Positions 19,142-31,905 of a DNA stretch of 63,027 bases are shown here, in pieces. The position numbers and the translations under genes are program-made. Below the pieces are notes generated by a model. That model did no database searches, had not been told where the DNA came from, and saw only the letters and a program-made list of their open reading frames with translations. The stretch comes from Aquibacillus sediminis (GTDB taxonomy: Bacteria > Bacillota > Bacilli > Bacillales > Amphibacillaceae), in the NCBI RefSeq assembly GCF_005870085.1, contig NZ_SZNM01000022.1:1-63027 (forward strand), read 5' to 3'. Every line of letters begins with the position of its first letter. Positions within the stretch are counted from its first letter, which is position 1.

Positions 19142-19540
19142 TTACCAAACGTAAGCTAAAATTTCGCCACCAACAGCTTGTTCACGTGCTTCTTTGTCAG
19201 ATAGTACACCTTTAGATGTTGAGACGATTGCTATTCCAAGGCCGTTCAATACTTTTGGAACTTCATCGGCTTTTGCATAAACGCGCAAACCTGGCTTACT
19301 GATACGTTTTAATCCAGTGATTACTCGTTCTTCACTTGCACCATACTTAAGGAAAATACGAAGTACACCTTGTTTGTTATCTTCTACAAACTCATAATCA
19401 CGTACAAAACCTTCACGTTTTAGAATGTCAGCAACTTCCTTCTTTAGGTTTGATGCAGGAATTTCAAGCTTCTCATGACGTACCATGTTTGCGTTACGAA
19501 TACGAGTAAGCATATCTGCGATTGGATCTGTCATAACCAT
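19142..19540 (-). CDS. rpsH: 30S ribosomal protein S8
   Basis: Complete 132-residue S8, a primary binder of the 16S rRNA central domain; in many bacteria it represses the spc operon. It starts [18 protein letters not shown] and ends GGEILAYVW as usual. The ATG at 19540 has GGAGGTAATATGTA upstream. It is 29 bases after rpsN. Ordinary. Confidence 0.97.
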   Translation of the reverse strand: MVMTDPIADMLTRIRNANMVRHEKLEIPASNLKKEVADILKREGFVRDYEFVEDNKQGVLRIFLKYGASEERVITGLKRISKPGLRVYAKADEVPKVLNGLGIAIVSTSKGVLSDKEAREQAVGGEILAYVW

Positions 19541-19569
19541 TACATATTACCTCCTTCCCTAGTCGGGGT

Positions 19570-19785
<216 letters not shown>

Positions 19786-20325
19786 TTATTTTTGGAAAGG
19801 CATGCCAAGCTGAGTTAAAAGTTCACGTGCTTCTTCGTCAGTGTTTGATGTTGTAACAACAACAATGTCCATGCCACGAACTTTGTTTACTTTATCATAG
19901 TTTATTTCTGGGAAAATCAATTGTTCTTTCACACCTAATGTGTAATTACCGCGTCCGTCAAAAGCCTTTTTCGAAATACCACGGAAGTCACGTACACGTG
20001 GTAGTGATACATCGATAAGTTTTTGAAGGAATTCATACATGCGCTCTCCACGTAGAGTTACTTTAGCCCCGATAGGCATTCCCTCACGTAGTCGAAAACC
20101 TGCAATTGATTTTTTAGCTTTTGTAATCATAGGTTGTTGACCAGAGATTAATGCTAACTCCTCAACAGCATTATCAAGTGCTTTTGAATTTTGTACTGCA
20201 TCCCCAACACCCATGTTAATTACGATTTTTTCAACTTTTGGTACTTGCATTACTGATTCATAGTTGAATTTCTCAACCAAAGATGGAACGATTTCACTAT
20301 TATATCTTTGTTTCAGTTCGTTCAT
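19786..20325 (-). CDS. rplE: 50S ribosomal protein L5
   Basis: Complete 179-residue L5, which binds 5S rRNA and contacts P-site tRNA from the central protuberance. Family blocks include [20 protein letters not shown] near residue 30 and [20 protein letters not shown] near 120. The ATG at 20325 is preceded by AGGAGGG. It lies 27 bases after rplX. Ordinary. Confidence 0.97.
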   Translation of the reverse strand: MNELKQRYNSEIVPSLVEKFNYESVMQVPKVEKIVINMGVGDAVQNSKALDNAVEELALISGQQPMITKAKKSIAGFRLREGMPIGAKVTLRGERMYEFLQKLIDVSLPRVRDFRGISKKAFDGRGNYTLGVKEQLIFPEINYDKVNKVRGMDIVVVTTSNTDEEARELLTQLGMPFQK

Positions 20326-20352
20326 CGAGTAGCCCTCCTTTCGTCGCTAATT

Positions 20353-20664
20353 TTACTTATCTAATGCTTCACCTGATTTTTTAGCGATACGAACTTTCTT
20401 TCCGTCACGTACTTCATATCCAACACGAGTTGGTTCGCCAGACTTAGGATCAATTGGTAATACATTAGAAACATGAATTGGTGCTTCTTGATTAAGAATC
20501 CCACCTTGTGGGTTTTCTTGTGAAGGTTTAGCGTGTTTTTTAACAACATTCACACCTTCAACAAGAACACGTTCTTTCTTAGGATAAGCTTCAAGAATTT
20601 CTCCTTGTTTGCCTTTATCTTTACCAGTGATCACCTGTACTTTATCACCTTTTTTTACATGCAT
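20353..20664 (-). CDS. rplX: 50S ribosomal protein L24
   Basis: A 103-residue L24, an assembly initiator with an N-terminal KOW motif ([20 protein letters not shown]). The ATG at 20664 gives the family N-terminus and lies 10 bases after AGGAGG. An upstream in-frame TTG at 20670 is only 4 bases from that site and is rejected. It follows rplN by 40 bases. Ordinary. Confidence 0.95.
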   Translation of the reverse strand: MHVKKGDKVQVITGKDKGKQGEILEAYPKKERVLVEGVNVVKKHAKPSQENPQGGILNQEAPIHVSNVLPIDPKSGEPTRVGYEVRDGKKVRIAKKSGEALDK

Positions 20665-20704
20665 GCTCAACGCACCTCCTTACAAGGCTTTTCATTACTT
20701 GCCA

Positions 20705-21073
20705 TTATAGTACTTCTGGAGCTAGAGATACGATTTTCATAAACTTCGCATCACGTAATTCACGTGCAACAGGTCCAAAGATACGAGTTCCTCGTGGACT
20801 TTTATCATCACGTACAATTACAGCTGCATTTTCATCGAATCGAATATATGAACCGTCTTTTCTTCTTACTCCGCTTTTAGAACGTACGATAACCGCTCTA
20901 ACAACTTCACCTTTTTTGACAACGCCACCTGGTGTTGCCTGTTTTACCGTACAGACGATTACATCGCCAATGTTAGCTGTTTTACGTCCTGAGCCGCCAA
21001 GAACTTTAATCGCAAGAACTTCACGAGCACCAGAGTTATCTGCAACTTTTAAACGAGATTCTTGTTGAATCAT
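20705..21073 (-). CDS. rplN: 50S ribosomal protein L14
   Basis: Complete 122-residue L14 at the subunit interface; it also binds the silencing factor RsfS (family knowledge). It starts [20 protein letters not shown] and carries the signature [20 protein letters not shown]. The ATG at 21073 has GGGAGG upstream. It follows rpsQ by 42 bases. Ordinary. Confidence 0.97.
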   Translation of the reverse strand: MIQQESRLKVADNSGAREVLAIKVLGGSGRKTANIGDVIVCTVKQATPGGVVKKGEVVRAVIVRSKSGVRRKDGSYIRFDENAAVIVRDDKSPRGTRIFGPVARELRDAKFMKIVSLAPEVL

Positions 21074-21115
21074 ACCGCTGTTACCTCCCTTCGGAATCCT
21101 TCCGAGCGAACTTTA

Positions 21116-22029
<914 letters not shown>

Positions 22030-22047
22030 AGAGCCCAGCCCCCTTCC

Positions 22048-22689
22048 TTACTGATTATTTTTTGTTGGAAGGACTTCTCCACGATAGATCCACACTTTTA
22101 CACCGATTTTACCGTATGTTGTATCTGCTTCAGCAGTACCATAATCGATATCAGCACGTAAAGTGTGTAGTGGTACAGTTCCTTCACTATAGTGTTCTGC
22201 ACGAGCCATATCTGCTCCACCTAGACGACCAGAAACCATTGTACGAATACCTTTAGCTCCTGCACGCATAGCGCGTTGGATCGTTTGCTTTTGTGCACGA
22301 CGGAAAGAAACACGGTTTTCTAATTGACGTGCAATGTTTTCAGCTACTAATTTTGCATCAACGTCAGCCTTCTTCACTTCAACAATGTTGATATGAACTC
22401 TTTTGCCTGTTAGTGCATTAAGTGACTTACGTAGTGCTTCAACTTCTGATCCACCTTTACCAATTACCATTCCAGGTTTGGCAGTTGAAATAGATATATT
22501 TACACGGTTAGCAGCACGTTCGATTTCGATGCCTGAAACAGCTGCGTCCTTTAGTCTTTGTTCAATATATTCACGAACTTTTATATCTTCATGTAATAAG
22601 TCTGCATAGTCTTTACCAGCATACCATTTGGATTCCCAATCACGGATAACGCCGACACGAAGACCTACCGGATTAACTTTTTGACCCAC
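22048..22689 (-). CDS. rpsC: 30S ribosomal protein S3
   Basis: A 213-residue S3, part of the mRNA-entry helicase site. An N-terminal KH type II domain contains the loop [19 protein letters not shown] (about 70-90), and the C-terminal domain carries the S3 signature around [17 protein letters not shown]. The start is GTG at 22689 with GGAGGG upstream. It lies 3 bases after rplV. Ordinary. Confidence 0.97.
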   Translation of the reverse strand: MGQKVNPVGLRVGVIRDWESKWYAGKDYADLLHEDIKVREYIEQRLKDAAVSGIEIERAANRVNISISTAKPGMVIGKGGSEVEALRKSLNALTGKRVHINIVEVKKADVDAKLVAENIARQLENRVSFRRAQKQTIQRAMRAGAKGIRTMVSGRLGGADMARAEHYSEGTVPLHTLRADIDYGTAEADTTYGKIGVKVWIYRGEVLPTKNNQ

Positions 22690-22692
22690 TGA

Positions 22693-23034
22693 TTATCCCT
22701 CCTTCTTTTCTGATACCACAACTGTAATGTGGCTCGTTCTTTTATTGATTTGGCTTGCACGTCCCATCGCACGAGGGCGGAAACGTTTCAAGGTAACTCC
22801 TTCATCTACATACGCTTCGGATACTACTAAGTTATCCGGGTTCATTTCATAGTTATGTTCTGCGTTCGCAACAGCAGAAAGTAATACTTTCTCAACAACT
22901 GGTGATGCACCACGTTGTGTGTGTTTTAAGATTGCAACTGCTTCTCCTACACTTTTTCCTCGGATTAAATCAATAACCAAACGAACTTTACGAGGAGCTA
23001 TACGAACAGTTTTTGCAACAGCTTTAGCTTGCAT
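22693..23034 (-). CDS. rplV: 50S ribosomal protein L22
   Basis: A 113-residue L22, whose long beta-hairpin lines the peptide exit tunnel and is where some macrolide-resistance changes occur. It starts [20 protein letters not shown] and has [20 protein letters not shown] in the hairpin, which looks wild type. The ATG at 23034 is used because AGGAGG lies 8 bases upstream; the adjacent TTG codon at 23037 is rejected. It follows rpsS by 19 bases. Confidence 0.96.
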   Translation of the reverse strand: MQAKAVAKTVRIAPRKVRLVIDLIRGKSVGEAVAILKHTQRGASPVVEKVLLSAVANAEHNYEMNPDNLVVSEAYVDEGVTLKRFRPRAMGRASQINKRTSHITVVVSEKKEG

Positions 23035-23053
23035 CAAGAGTGCCTCCTCTCAT

Positions 23054-23332
23054 TTAGCGTTTTGTTTTCTTATCATCGCCAGAATGCCCTTTGAAAGTGC
23101 GGGTTGGCGCGAATTCACCTAGTTTATGTCCTACCATGTCTTCAGTTACATAAACAGGTACGTGTTTACGTCCGTCATAAACTGCGATGGTATGTCCGAC
23201 AAAATTAGGGAATATAGTAGAACGACGTGACCAAGTCTTCACAACTTGCTTCTTATTATCTTCGTTCAATTTTTCTACCTTTTTCATTAAATGGTCATCT
23301 GCGAAAGGTCCTTTTTTCAAACTGCGACCCAT
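23054..23332 (-). CDS. rpsS: 30S ribosomal protein S19
   Basis: A 92-residue S19 of the small-subunit head, which forms a complex with S13 and bridges to the large subunit. It starts [20 protein letters not shown] and ends in a basic tail. The signature block is [21 protein letters not shown]. The ATG at 23332 has AGGGAGG upstream. It lies 55 bases after rplB. Ordinary. Confidence 0.97.
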   Translation of the reverse strand: MGRSLKKGPFADDHLMKKVEKLNEDNKKQVVKTWSRRSTIFPNFVGHTIAVYDGRKHVPVYVTEDMVGHKLGEFAPTRTFKGHSGDDKKTKR

Positions 23333-23387
23333 ACATAAACCTCCCTTCGCGATTGACAGACGGGTTTTTTCCCGTCATGCAACCCCG

Positions 23388-24218
23388 TTATTTTTTACGT
23401 TTACGTACAATGTACTTATCTGATGGTTTATTACGCTGACGTGTCTTGTAACCAAGTGTTGGTTTGCCCCACGGAGACATTGGTGATTTACGTCCGATTG
23501 GTGCGCGTCCTTCACCACCACCGTGTGGGTGATCGTTAGGGTTCATTACAGAACCACGAACAGTTGGGCGCTTACCTTGCCAACGAGAACGTCCAGCTTT
23601 ACCAACGCTGATAAGTTCGTGTTCTAAGTTACCTACTTGACCTACTGTAGCACGGCAAGTACCTAACACTAGTCGAACTTCACCAGAAGATAAGCGAACT
23701 AGTACATATTTGTCTTCACGACCTAGGATTTGTGCTTGTGAACCAGCTGAACGAGCTAGTTGACCGCCACGTCCTGGTTTAAGTTCAATGTTATGAACGA
23801 TTGTACCTACAGGAATGTTTTTAAGTGGTAATGCATTTCCTAGTTTGATATCTGCTTCTTCACCAGAAATAATTTCAGTACCTACTTTAAGACCTTTTGG
23901 TGCTAGAATGTAGCGTTTTTCACCATCTACATAGTTAATTAGTGCAATGTTTGCAGTACGGTTTGGATCGTACTCAATAGTAGCAACGCGTCCTGGTATT
24001 CCATCTTTATCACGTTTGAAGTCAATGATACGATACTGACGCTTATGACCGCCACCTTGATGACGAACTGTTAATCTCCCTTTGTTGTTACGACCACCAC
24101 GTTTGTGTAATGGACTTAGTAGGGATTTTTCAGGTTGATCAGTAGTGATTTCAGCAAAATCTGACCCTGACATACCACGTCGACCATTTGAAGTTGGTTT
24201 ATACTTCTTAATCGCCAT
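23388..24218 (-). CDS. rplB: 50S ribosomal protein L2
   Basis: Complete 276-residue L2, the most conserved large-subunit protein, required for subunit joining and the peptidyl-transferase centre. It starts [20 protein letters not shown], and its C-terminal region has [20 protein letters not shown], containing the critical His residues. The ATG at 24218 has GGAGGG upstream. It is 29 bases after rplW. Ordinary. Confidence 0.98.
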   Translation of the reverse strand: MAIKKYKPTSNGRRGMSGSDFAEITTDQPEKSLLSPLHKRGGRNNKGRLTVRHQGGGHKRQYRIIDFKRDKDGIPGRVATIEYDPNRTANIALINYVDGEKRYILAPKGLKVGTEIISGEEADIKLGNALPLKNIPVGTIVHNIELKPGRGGQLARSAGSQAQILGREDKYVLVRLSSGEVRLVLGTCRATVGQVGNLEHELISVGKAGRSRWQGKRPTVRGSVMNPNDHPHGGGEGRAPIGRKSPMSPWGKPTLGYKTRQRNKPSDKYIVRKRKK

Positions 24219-24247
24219 CTTTATTTCCCTCCTTCTCAGTTAAATTT

Positions 24248-24538
24248 TTATACACCTTCAAAGAATTCAAGTTCTTTACTATCTTCTGAAAGTTGAACAA
24301 TGGCTTTTTTGCGATCCGGGCGATATCCACCATATCTTCCCATACGCTTGTATTTACCTTTTTTATTAATTGTGTTCACTTGCTCCACTTTAACACCAAA
24401 GATTGATTCAACTGCATCTTTGATTTGGGTTTTGTTTGCTTTTGTGTCAACTTCGAATGTATACTTCTTCTCTGCCATTAAATCTGCAGAGTGTTCAGTA
24501 ATGACAGGGCGCTTAATGATATCACGTACGTCTTTCAT
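24248..24538 (-). CDS. rplW: 50S ribosomal protein L23
   Basis: A 96-residue L23 at the peptide exit, the main docking site of trigger factor. It starts [20 protein letters not shown] and has the family loop [20 protein letters not shown]. The start overlaps the rplD stop by one base (TAATG). It lies 29 bases before rplB. Ordinary. Confidence 0.97.
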   Translation of the reverse strand: MKDVRDIIKRPVITEHSADLMAEKKYTFEVDTKANKTQIKDAVESIFGVKVEQVNTINKKGKYKRMGRYGGYRPDRKKAIVQLSEDSKELEFFEGV

Positions 24539-25161
24539 TATGCAAGCACCTCCCCTACTTTATCAGCTGCCTCTTTAGTCAAGATCAGCTTGTCATGCGT
24601 AAGCAAGTCAATTACATTAACTTCACTTACAGTCAAGGCTTTTACATTTTGCAAGTTGTTAGCTGAACGAGCTACAACTTCGTCATTTCCAGCTGTCACA
24701 ATTAGTGCTTTCTCATTTACATTTAATGCTGAAAGAAGATTAACAACTTCTTTAGTTTTTGGAGCATCAAAAGCTAGAGAATCGAGAACAACTAAATTGT
24801 CTTCCTTAATTTTAGAAGAATAAGCTGATTTCAGAGCTAATCTACGAACCTTTTTAGGTAGTTTATAGCTATAACTTCTTGGTGTTGGACCGAAAACTGT
24901 TCCACCGCCAACCCATTGTGGGGAACGAATAGAACCTTGACGCGCACGTCCAGTTCCCTTTTGGCGCCATGGCTTACGTCCACCGCCACTTACTTTTGAG
25001 CGATTTTTTACAGCGTGTGTTCCTTGGCGTAAAGAAGCCTGCTGCATAACTACTGCATCATGTAGTACATGTGTGTTTGGTTCAATTCCGAAAACCGCAT
25101 CGTTTAATTCTACATCGCCTACTTGCGATCCGCTTTGGTTATATAGTGCTACTTTAGGCAT
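24538..25161 (-). CDS. rplD: 50S ribosomal protein L4
   Basis: A 207-residue L4, whose extended loop lines the exit tunnel. In E. coli it also represses the S10 operon. The loop around [20 protein letters not shown] (about 50-69) is intact. The ATG at 25161 has GGGAGG 8 bases upstream and gives the family start [11 protein letters not shown]; a longer frame to 25179 is rejected. It overlaps rplW by one base and is 25 bases after rplC. Confidence 0.96.
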   Translation of the reverse strand: MPKVALYNQSGSQVGDVELNDAVFGIEPNTHVLHDAVVMQQASLRQGTHAVKNRSKVSGGGRKPWRQKGTGRARQGSIRSPQWVGGGTVFGPTPRSYSYKLPKKVRRLALKSAYSSKIKEDNLVVLDSLAFDAPKTKEVVNLLSALNVNEKALIVTAGNDEVVARSANNLQNVKALTVSEVNVIDLLTHDKLILTKEAADKVGEVLA

Positions 25162-25186
25162 GACATATCCTCCCTTCAATTTGTGA

Positions 25187-25816
25187 TTAGTTAGCCTTTA
25201 CTGCACTCGTAATTTTAACGAATGATTTCTTTGCGCCAGGCACGTTACCTTTAACCAATAATAGGTTACGCTCTGGATCTACTTTTACGATTTCTAGGTT
25301 TTGCATTGTAACTTGCTCTCCACCCATTTGTCCAGGTAGATTTTTACCTTTAAAAACGCGCATAGGGTCAATGACACCCATTGCACCTGGTCCTCTATGG
25401 TAACGAGATCCGTGTGTCATAGGTCCACGAGATTGGTTGTGTCTCTTAATAGAACCTTGGAATCCTTTACCTTTAGAAGTACCTGTTACATCAACAACGT
25501 CTCCAGTTTGGAAAATCTCTACGCTAAGTTCTTGACCAACTTCATAGTCATCAAGATTCGCGTTACGGATTTCACGAATGAAGCGCTTAGGGGTTGTGTT
25601 TGCTTTGTCTGCATGACCTTTTTCTGGTTTGTTAACTCGATTTTCTTTTTGATCAGCAAAACCGATTTGTATTGCTTCATAACCGTCGTTTTCTTCTGTT
25701 TTCTTTTGAAGAACAACATTAGGATCAGCTTGAATAACAGTAACTGGTGTCAACTCTCCGTTTTCAGAGAAAAGTTGAGTCATGCCGATTTTACGTCCTA
25801 AGATTCCTTTCGTCAT
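25187..25816 (-). CDS. rplC: 50S ribosomal protein L3
   Basis: Complete 209-residue L3, an early assembly protein whose central loop reaches the peptidyl-transferase centre. It starts [20 protein letters not shown], and the conserved block [20 protein letters not shown] is intact. The ATG at 25816 has AGGAGGTG upstream. It is 28 bases after rpsJ. Ordinary. Confidence 0.98.
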   Translation of the reverse strand: MTKGILGRKIGMTQLFSENGELTPVTVIQADPNVVLQKKTEENDGYEAIQIGFADQKENRVNKPEKGHADKANTTPKRFIREIRNANLDDYEVGQELSVEIFQTGDVVDVTGTSKGKGFQGSIKRHNQSRGPMTHGSRYHRGPGAMGVIDPMRVFKGKNLPGQMGGEQVTMQNLEIVKVDPERNLLLVKGNVPGAKKSFVKITSAVKAN

Positions 25817-25844
25817 CCGTCACACCTCCTATTAATAATATCTT

Positions 25845-26180
<336 letters not shown>

Positions 26181-26287
26181 TTAACAGACATTCTCCGCGA
26201 AAATTCCTTAACAACCCGCCATGGCAAAGGGGCCGGGTGTGTCAACAACCTTCCGCATCATCGCCTTATTTATGACCAACATTATTC

Positions 26288-26316
26288 ATTATATCGAAAA
26301 ATGTTGGTTAATGCAA
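26288..26316 (-). promoter_or_regulatory. S10 operon promoter, proximal
   Basis: On the minus strand TTGCAT (26316-26311), 17 bases, TATAAT (26293-26288). It lies about 135 bases upstream of rpsJ. A GC-rich inverted repeat (ACCCG/CGGGT) between it and rpsJ may form a leader structure. Confidence 0.75.
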
Positions 26317-26373
26317 GAGGATAGCGCATAAAGTTCAAAAGTTATGAAACTCTCCTTGCATAACGATCATATC

Positions 26374-26391
26374 AGTACATATACATGTACT
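26374..26391. promoter_or_regulatory. palindrome between the two S10 promoters
   Basis: AGTACAT (26374-26380), ATAC, ATGTACT (26385-26391). A perfect 7-base dyad, flanked further out by ATCAGT and ACTGAT, gives a longer interrupted palindrome. Without a T-run it is not a terminator. It may be a leader hairpin or a protein site. Confidence 0.4.
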
Positions 26392-26440
26392 AAACTGATT
26401 TAACTGTTTGAAGTCGTTACAACATCCTCACACTTTTTGT

Positions 26441-26469
26441 ATTATACACGAGCACTACTATCGTTTCAA
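26441..26469 (-). promoter_or_regulatory. S10 operon promoter, distal
   Basis: On the minus strand TTGAAA (26469-26464), 17 bases, TATAAT (26446-26441). This is the best promoter match in the 544-base rpsJ-tuf gap and would make a leader of nearly 290 bases. Confidence 0.8.
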
Positions 26470-26650
26470 GTCTAATATGTATTTATCTAAATTTACCAAT
26501 GTAATAATAATAATCTATTTTTCATAAATCTTCTCAATACTATTTTTTAATCGGATTGCTACCTACTCTACAACGTTGATCTTGTAGATATATTGACATC
26601 ATAACAAAACGCATAAGTTAGATACTAAACCCCATTACCTTCTAAACGAT

Positions 26651-26684
26651 AAAAAACAGGTAGTGAATGGATCACTACCTGTTT
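26651..26684 (-). terminator. terminator after tuf
   Basis: On the minus strand AAACAGGTAGTGA (26684-26672) pairs perfectly with TCACTACCTGTTT (26666-26654), followed by a T-run. It closes the str cluster 14 bases after the tuf stop codon. Confidence 0.9.
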
Positions 26685-26697
26685 GCAATAAGTTTAA

Positions 26698-27888
<1,191 letters not shown>

Positions 27889-27942
27889 TTATAGTTCCTC
27901 CTTTAAGTAAGTAAAAGTATTTTTAAACTTGTTTTATGTTTA

Positions 27943-27975
27943 GCATAGAAATAATGTATTTCACCATTTCTATGC
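27943..27975 (-). other. hairpin in fusA-tuf spacer
   Basis: GCATAGAAAT and ATTTCTATGC form a perfect 10-base stem around a 13-base loop. No T-run follows on the minus strand, so it is more likely a processing or mRNA-stabilising structure than a terminator. Confidence 0.5.
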
Positions 27976-28015
27976 CTACAATACAATTTATACTTCACAA
28001 TTGCAAAAAAATCAA

Positions 28016-30094
28016 TTATTCTCCTGCATTTTTCTTAGCAATTTCTTCTGTAATGCTCTTTGGTGTTTCTTCATAATGGCTGAAGTGCATTGTATAAGTC
28101 CCGCGTCCTTGTGTGTTCGAACGTAGTGCAGTTGCGTAACCAAACATTTCAGAAAGTGGAACGAAGGCTTTAACAACTTGTGCTGGTCCACGTGCTTCCA
28201 TGCCTTCTACGCGTCCACGACGGGATGTTACGTCACCCATGATGTCACCCATGTATTCTTCAGGAATAACAACTTCTACTTTCATCATTGGTTCAAGTAG
28301 AACTGGTTGACATTTATTTTTGGCAGCTTTAAGTGCCATTGATGCAGCTACTTTAAACGCCATTTCGTTGGAATCGACGTCATGGTAACTACCGTCAAAT
28401 AATGTAGCTTTTACATCGATTAATGGATAACCCGCAACAACACCGGTTTCCATTGCTTCTTTAATACCAGCTTCAACAGATGGGATGTATTCACGTGGAA
28501 CAGCACCACCAACGATTTTGTTTACGAACTCAAATCCAGCACCTTCGTCGTTAGGTTCAAATTTAACCCATACGTGACCGAATTGTCCACGACCACCGGA
28601 TTGACGAACGAATTTACCTTCAACTTCCGCAGAACCACGGAACGTTTCACGGTAAGATACTTGAGGAGCACCTACATTTGCTTCTACTTTAAATTCACGT
28701 TTCAAACGGTCAACAATGATATCTAGGTGAAGCTCACCCATACCAGAGATAATCGTTTGTCCTGTTTCATTGTCTGTTTCAGCTTTGAATGTTGGGTCTT
28801 CCTCTGCTAATTTACCTAATGCAACAGACATTTTATCTTGGTCTGCTTTTGACTTAGGCTCAATCGCAACAGATATAACTGGCTCAGGGAATTCCATTGA
28901 CTCAAGAATTACTAAACTCTTCTCATCACATAGTGTGTCACCAGTACCAGTATCTTTTAGACCTACTGCACCAGCAATATCCCCAGCATATACAGTAGAG
29001 ATCTCTTCACGAGAGTTTGCGTGCATTTGCAGAATACGTCCTACACGTTCACGCTTATCTTTCGTAGAGTTCTTAATATAGGATCCTGAATTTAACGTCC
29101 CTGAATAGACACGGAAGAATGTCAATTTACCAACATAAGGGTCTGTTGCAACTTTAAATGCTAAAGCAGAGAATGGTTCTTTATCATCAGGTTTTCTGAC
29201 AATCGCTTCTTCAGAACCTACTGCATGACCTTCAATTGGAGGTACATCTAAAGGTGATGGTAGGTAATCAAGCACACCATCAATTAATAGTTGCACACCT
29301 TTGTTTTTGAAAGCAGAACCACAGAATACAGGGTAGAATTCGACACCTAACGTTGCTTTACGAACAGCTACTTTTAGCTCCTCGTTTGAAATCTCTTCCC
29401 CTTCTAGGTATTTCATCATTAGATCTTCATCTAACTCAGAAACTGCTTCAAGTAGGCTTGTACGGTACTCTTCAGCTTGCTCCTTGTATTCATCAGGAAT
29501 CGGTCTTGCTTCTGAACGAGTTCCTAAATCATCCAAGTAGAAATGTGCTTCCATATTAATCAGGTCGATAATTCCTTCGAAGTCATCCTCTGCACCAATA
29601 GGTAATTGTACAGGATGAGCATTCGCACCCAAACGGTCCGATAATGTTCCAACAGAATATAAGAAATCTGCTCCGACCTTATCCATTTTATTAACAAAAA
29701 CAATACGTGGTACACCGTAAGTTGTTGCTTGGCGCCAAACTGTTTCAGTTTGTGGTTCAACACCAGACTGTGCGTCAAGCACTGCAACAGAACCATCAAG
29801 TACACGTAAGGAACGTTCAACCTCTACTGTGAAGTCAACGTGTCCCGGGGTATCAATGATGTTGATACGATGACCTTTCCATTGAGCAGTTGTTGCAGCA
29901 GATGTGATTGTAATACCACGCTCTTGCTCCTGCTCCATCCAGTCCATTTGAGAAGCACCTTCGTGTGTTTCTCCAATTTTATGGATACGTCCTGTATAGA
30001 AAAGAATACGCTCGGTAGCTGTTGTCTTACCAGCATCAATGTGTGCCATGATACCGATATTACGTGTCTTTTCCAAGGAGAACTCTCTAGGCAT
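28016..30094 (-). CDS. fusA: Elongation factor G
   Basis: A 692-residue translocase GTPase that moves tRNAs and mRNA and, with RRF, recycles ribosomes. The P-loop [13 protein letters not shown] (about 17-29), [16 protein letters not shown] and [10 protein letters not shown] are intact, followed by domains II-V. The ATG at 30094 has GAAGGAGAAA upstream. It follows rpsG after a 280-base gap holding two large hairpins. Full length and ordinary. Confidence 0.99.
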   Translation of the reverse strand: MPREFSLEKTRNIGIMAHIDAGKTTATERILFYTGRIHKIGETHEGASQMDWMEQEQERGITITSAATTAQWKGHRINIIDTPGHVDFTVEVERSLRVLDGSVAVLDAQSGVEPQTETVWRQATTYGVPRIVFVNKMDKVGADFLYSVGTLSDRLGANAHPVQLPIGAEDDFEGIIDLINMEAHFYLDDLGTRSEARPIPDEYKEQAEEYRTSLLEAVSELDEDLMMKYLEGEEISNEELKVAVRKATLGVEFYPVFCGSAFKNKGVQLLIDGVLDYLPSPLDVPPIEGHAVGSEEAIVRKPDDKEPFSALAFKVATDPYVGKLTFFRVYSGTLNSGSYIKNSTKDKRERVGRILQMHANSREEISTVYAGDIAGAVGLKDTGTGDTLCDEKSLVILESMEFPEPVISVAIEPKSKADQDKMSVALGKLAEEDPTFKAETDNETGQTIISGMGELHLDIIVDRLKREFKVEANVGAPQVSYRETFRGSAEVEGKFVRQSGGRGQFGHVWVKFEPNDEGAGFEFVNKIVGGAVPREYIPSVEAGIKEAMETGVVAGYPLIDVKATLFDGSYHDVDSNEMAFKVAASMALKAAKNKCQPVLLEPMMKVEVVIPEEYMGDIMGDVTSRRGRVEGMEARGPAQVVKAFVPLSEMFGYATALRSNTQGRGTYTMHFSHYEETPKSITEEIAKKNAGE

Positions 30095-30245
30095 ACGTAT
30101 TTCTCCTTCCTGTTCGTAATATTAGATTGATAATTGTTGGTCTTTTGGTCTCCTTTGAACTAGTTCCCTATTACCTACATTTTCCTCACAAAGAATAGTC
30201 TTTGCAGGTTTGTAAAAAAATAAACGTATATCTCATATATGTAGG

Positions 30246-30280
30246 TTTGTTCGACGTTTCAATAGAAACGATCGAACAAA
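30246..30280 (-). other. hairpin 1 in rpsG-fusA spacer
   Basis: On the minus strand TTTGTTCGA-T-CGTTTC pairs with GAAACG-TCGAACAAA: 15 pairs, one bulged base and a 4-base loop. No T-run follows, so it is probably an RNA structure rather than a terminator. Confidence 0.6.
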
Positions 30281-30306
30281 AATCAGCTATCAACAGGGGA
30301 AATATA

Positions 30307-30355
30307 GAAGATTAAAAGGCTTGGTTTGCCTATTTAGCAAACGTAGCCAATCTTC
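30307..30355 (-). other. hairpin 2 in rpsG-fusA spacer
   Basis: On the minus strand GAAGATT, GGCT and GTTTGC pair in order with AATCTTC, AGCC and GCAAAC around a short A-rich loop, with small internal loops. It is close to hairpin 1 and not a terminator by sequence. Confidence 0.55.
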
Positions 30356-30374
30356 TCTTTTACTAGATAGAAAC

Positions 30375-30845
30375 TTACCAACGATAGTGAGCAAATGCTT
30401 TGTTTGCTTCAGCCATTTTGTGCATGTCTTCTCGTTTCTTAACAGATGCACCAGTGTTGTTTGAAGCATCAAGAATTTCATTCGCAAGACGTTCTTCCAT
30501 TGTTTTCTCACCGCGTAGACGAGAATAGTTTACAATGTATCGTAGTCCTAGTGCTTGACGACGTTCAGGGCGCACTTCAACTGGCACCTGGTAGTTTGAA
30601 CCACCAACACGACGCGCACGTACTTCAAGAACTGGCATTACGTTTTTCATTGCCTGTTCAAATACTTCCATAGGGTCTTGACCACTACGTTCTTGAACTA
30701 GGTCGAATGCTTTATAAAGAATTTTTTGCGCTTTACCTCTCTTACCGTCCATCATGATTTGGTTGATTAAACGAGTTACAAGCTTTGAGTTGTGTAACGG
30801 ATCTGGTAAGACATCACGCTTTGGTACTGGTCCTTTACGTGGCAT
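30375..30845 (-). CDS. rpsG: 30S ribosomal protein S7
   Basis: Complete 156-residue S7, the primary assembly protein of the small-subunit head; in E. coli it represses the str operon. It starts [20 protein letters not shown] and has [20 protein letters not shown]. The ATG at 30845 has GGAGGGG upstream. It follows rpsL by 42 bases. Ordinary. Confidence 0.97.
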   Translation of the reverse strand: MPRKGPVPKRDVLPDPLHNSKLVTRLINQIMMDGKRGKAQKILYKAFDLVQERSGQDPMEVFEQAMKNVMPVLEVRARRVGGSNYQVPVEVRPERRQALGLRYIVNYSRLRGEKTMEERLANEILDASNNTGASVKKREDMHKMAEANKAFAHYRW

Positions 30846-30887
30846 ATGTCTCCCCTCCTTCCTTTTTCGTTGATAGAATCAAATTAT

Positions 30888-31325
<438 letters not shown>

Positions 31326-31465
31326 TTAACTATTTTGTCTTTCATGTAGTCTATTTTCTACTGAAAGTAACTAATAAATCCTGACTATCAATCAATTTAA
31401 TCCTTTAGGAACAATTGATATGGATAGGTTTGTAATTCCACATATCCAGGTGGTTCATTACTGGG

Positions 31466-31517
31466 CAAAAAACAAAGCTTTCGCGAAAAGTTTAGTATTC
31501 GTTCTCGCCAAAACTTT
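31466..31517 (-). terminator. terminator between L7Ae-like gene and rpsL
   Basis: On the minus strand AAAGTTTTGGCGA (31517-31505) pairs with TCGCGAAAGCTTT (31486-31474), 12 of 13 positions including one G-U, followed by GTTTTTT. It starts at the stop codon of the preceding gene. Confidence 0.7.
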
Positions 31518-31768
31518 TATTTTTTTATCGCAACTGTCGCTGTGCCTACATCTATTCCGCATGTTTTACCCAACTTCTTCATTGAGTCAACATGGTTACA
31601 TGGAATGTTTAATTCCTCTGCTAGACGTGAGACTTTATTCGTTATATGCTGATCAGCATCATCAGCAATAACAACTTCAGTAACTTTGCCAGTTTTCATG
31701 GCTTTGATCGACTGTTTTGTGCCAATTATTAAGCCTGTGGTTGCTTGTGCTACTTTTTCATAAGACAT
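31517..31768 (-). CDS. rplGB: L7Ae-like ribosomal protein (YbxF type)
   Basis: An 83-residue L7Ae/L30e-fold protein of the kink-turn RNA-binding family, the B. subtilis YbxF relative between rpoC and rpsL. It starts [20 protein letters not shown] and has the RNA-contact loop near [19 protein letters not shown]. The ATG at 31768 has GGAGG 7 bases upstream and gives the family length; a longer frame to 31822 is rejected. Its role on the ribosome is not settled. A terminator follows directly. Confidence 0.92.
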   Translation of the reverse strand: MSYEKVAQATTGLIIGTKQSIKAMKTGKVTEVVIADDADQHITNKVSRLAEELNIPCNHVDSMKKLGKTCGIDVGTATVAIKK

Positions 31769-31905
31769 TGATATCCTCCAAAGCAACAAGTAATAACGGA
31801 AGCACCTTGAATATAGTATCATTCAAATTTATGAATGTCAACTAGTATTTAAATGTTTTAAGGTGCTCCCGCTATGATTTCTTGTTTAATCAAAACAGCA
31901 ACTTT

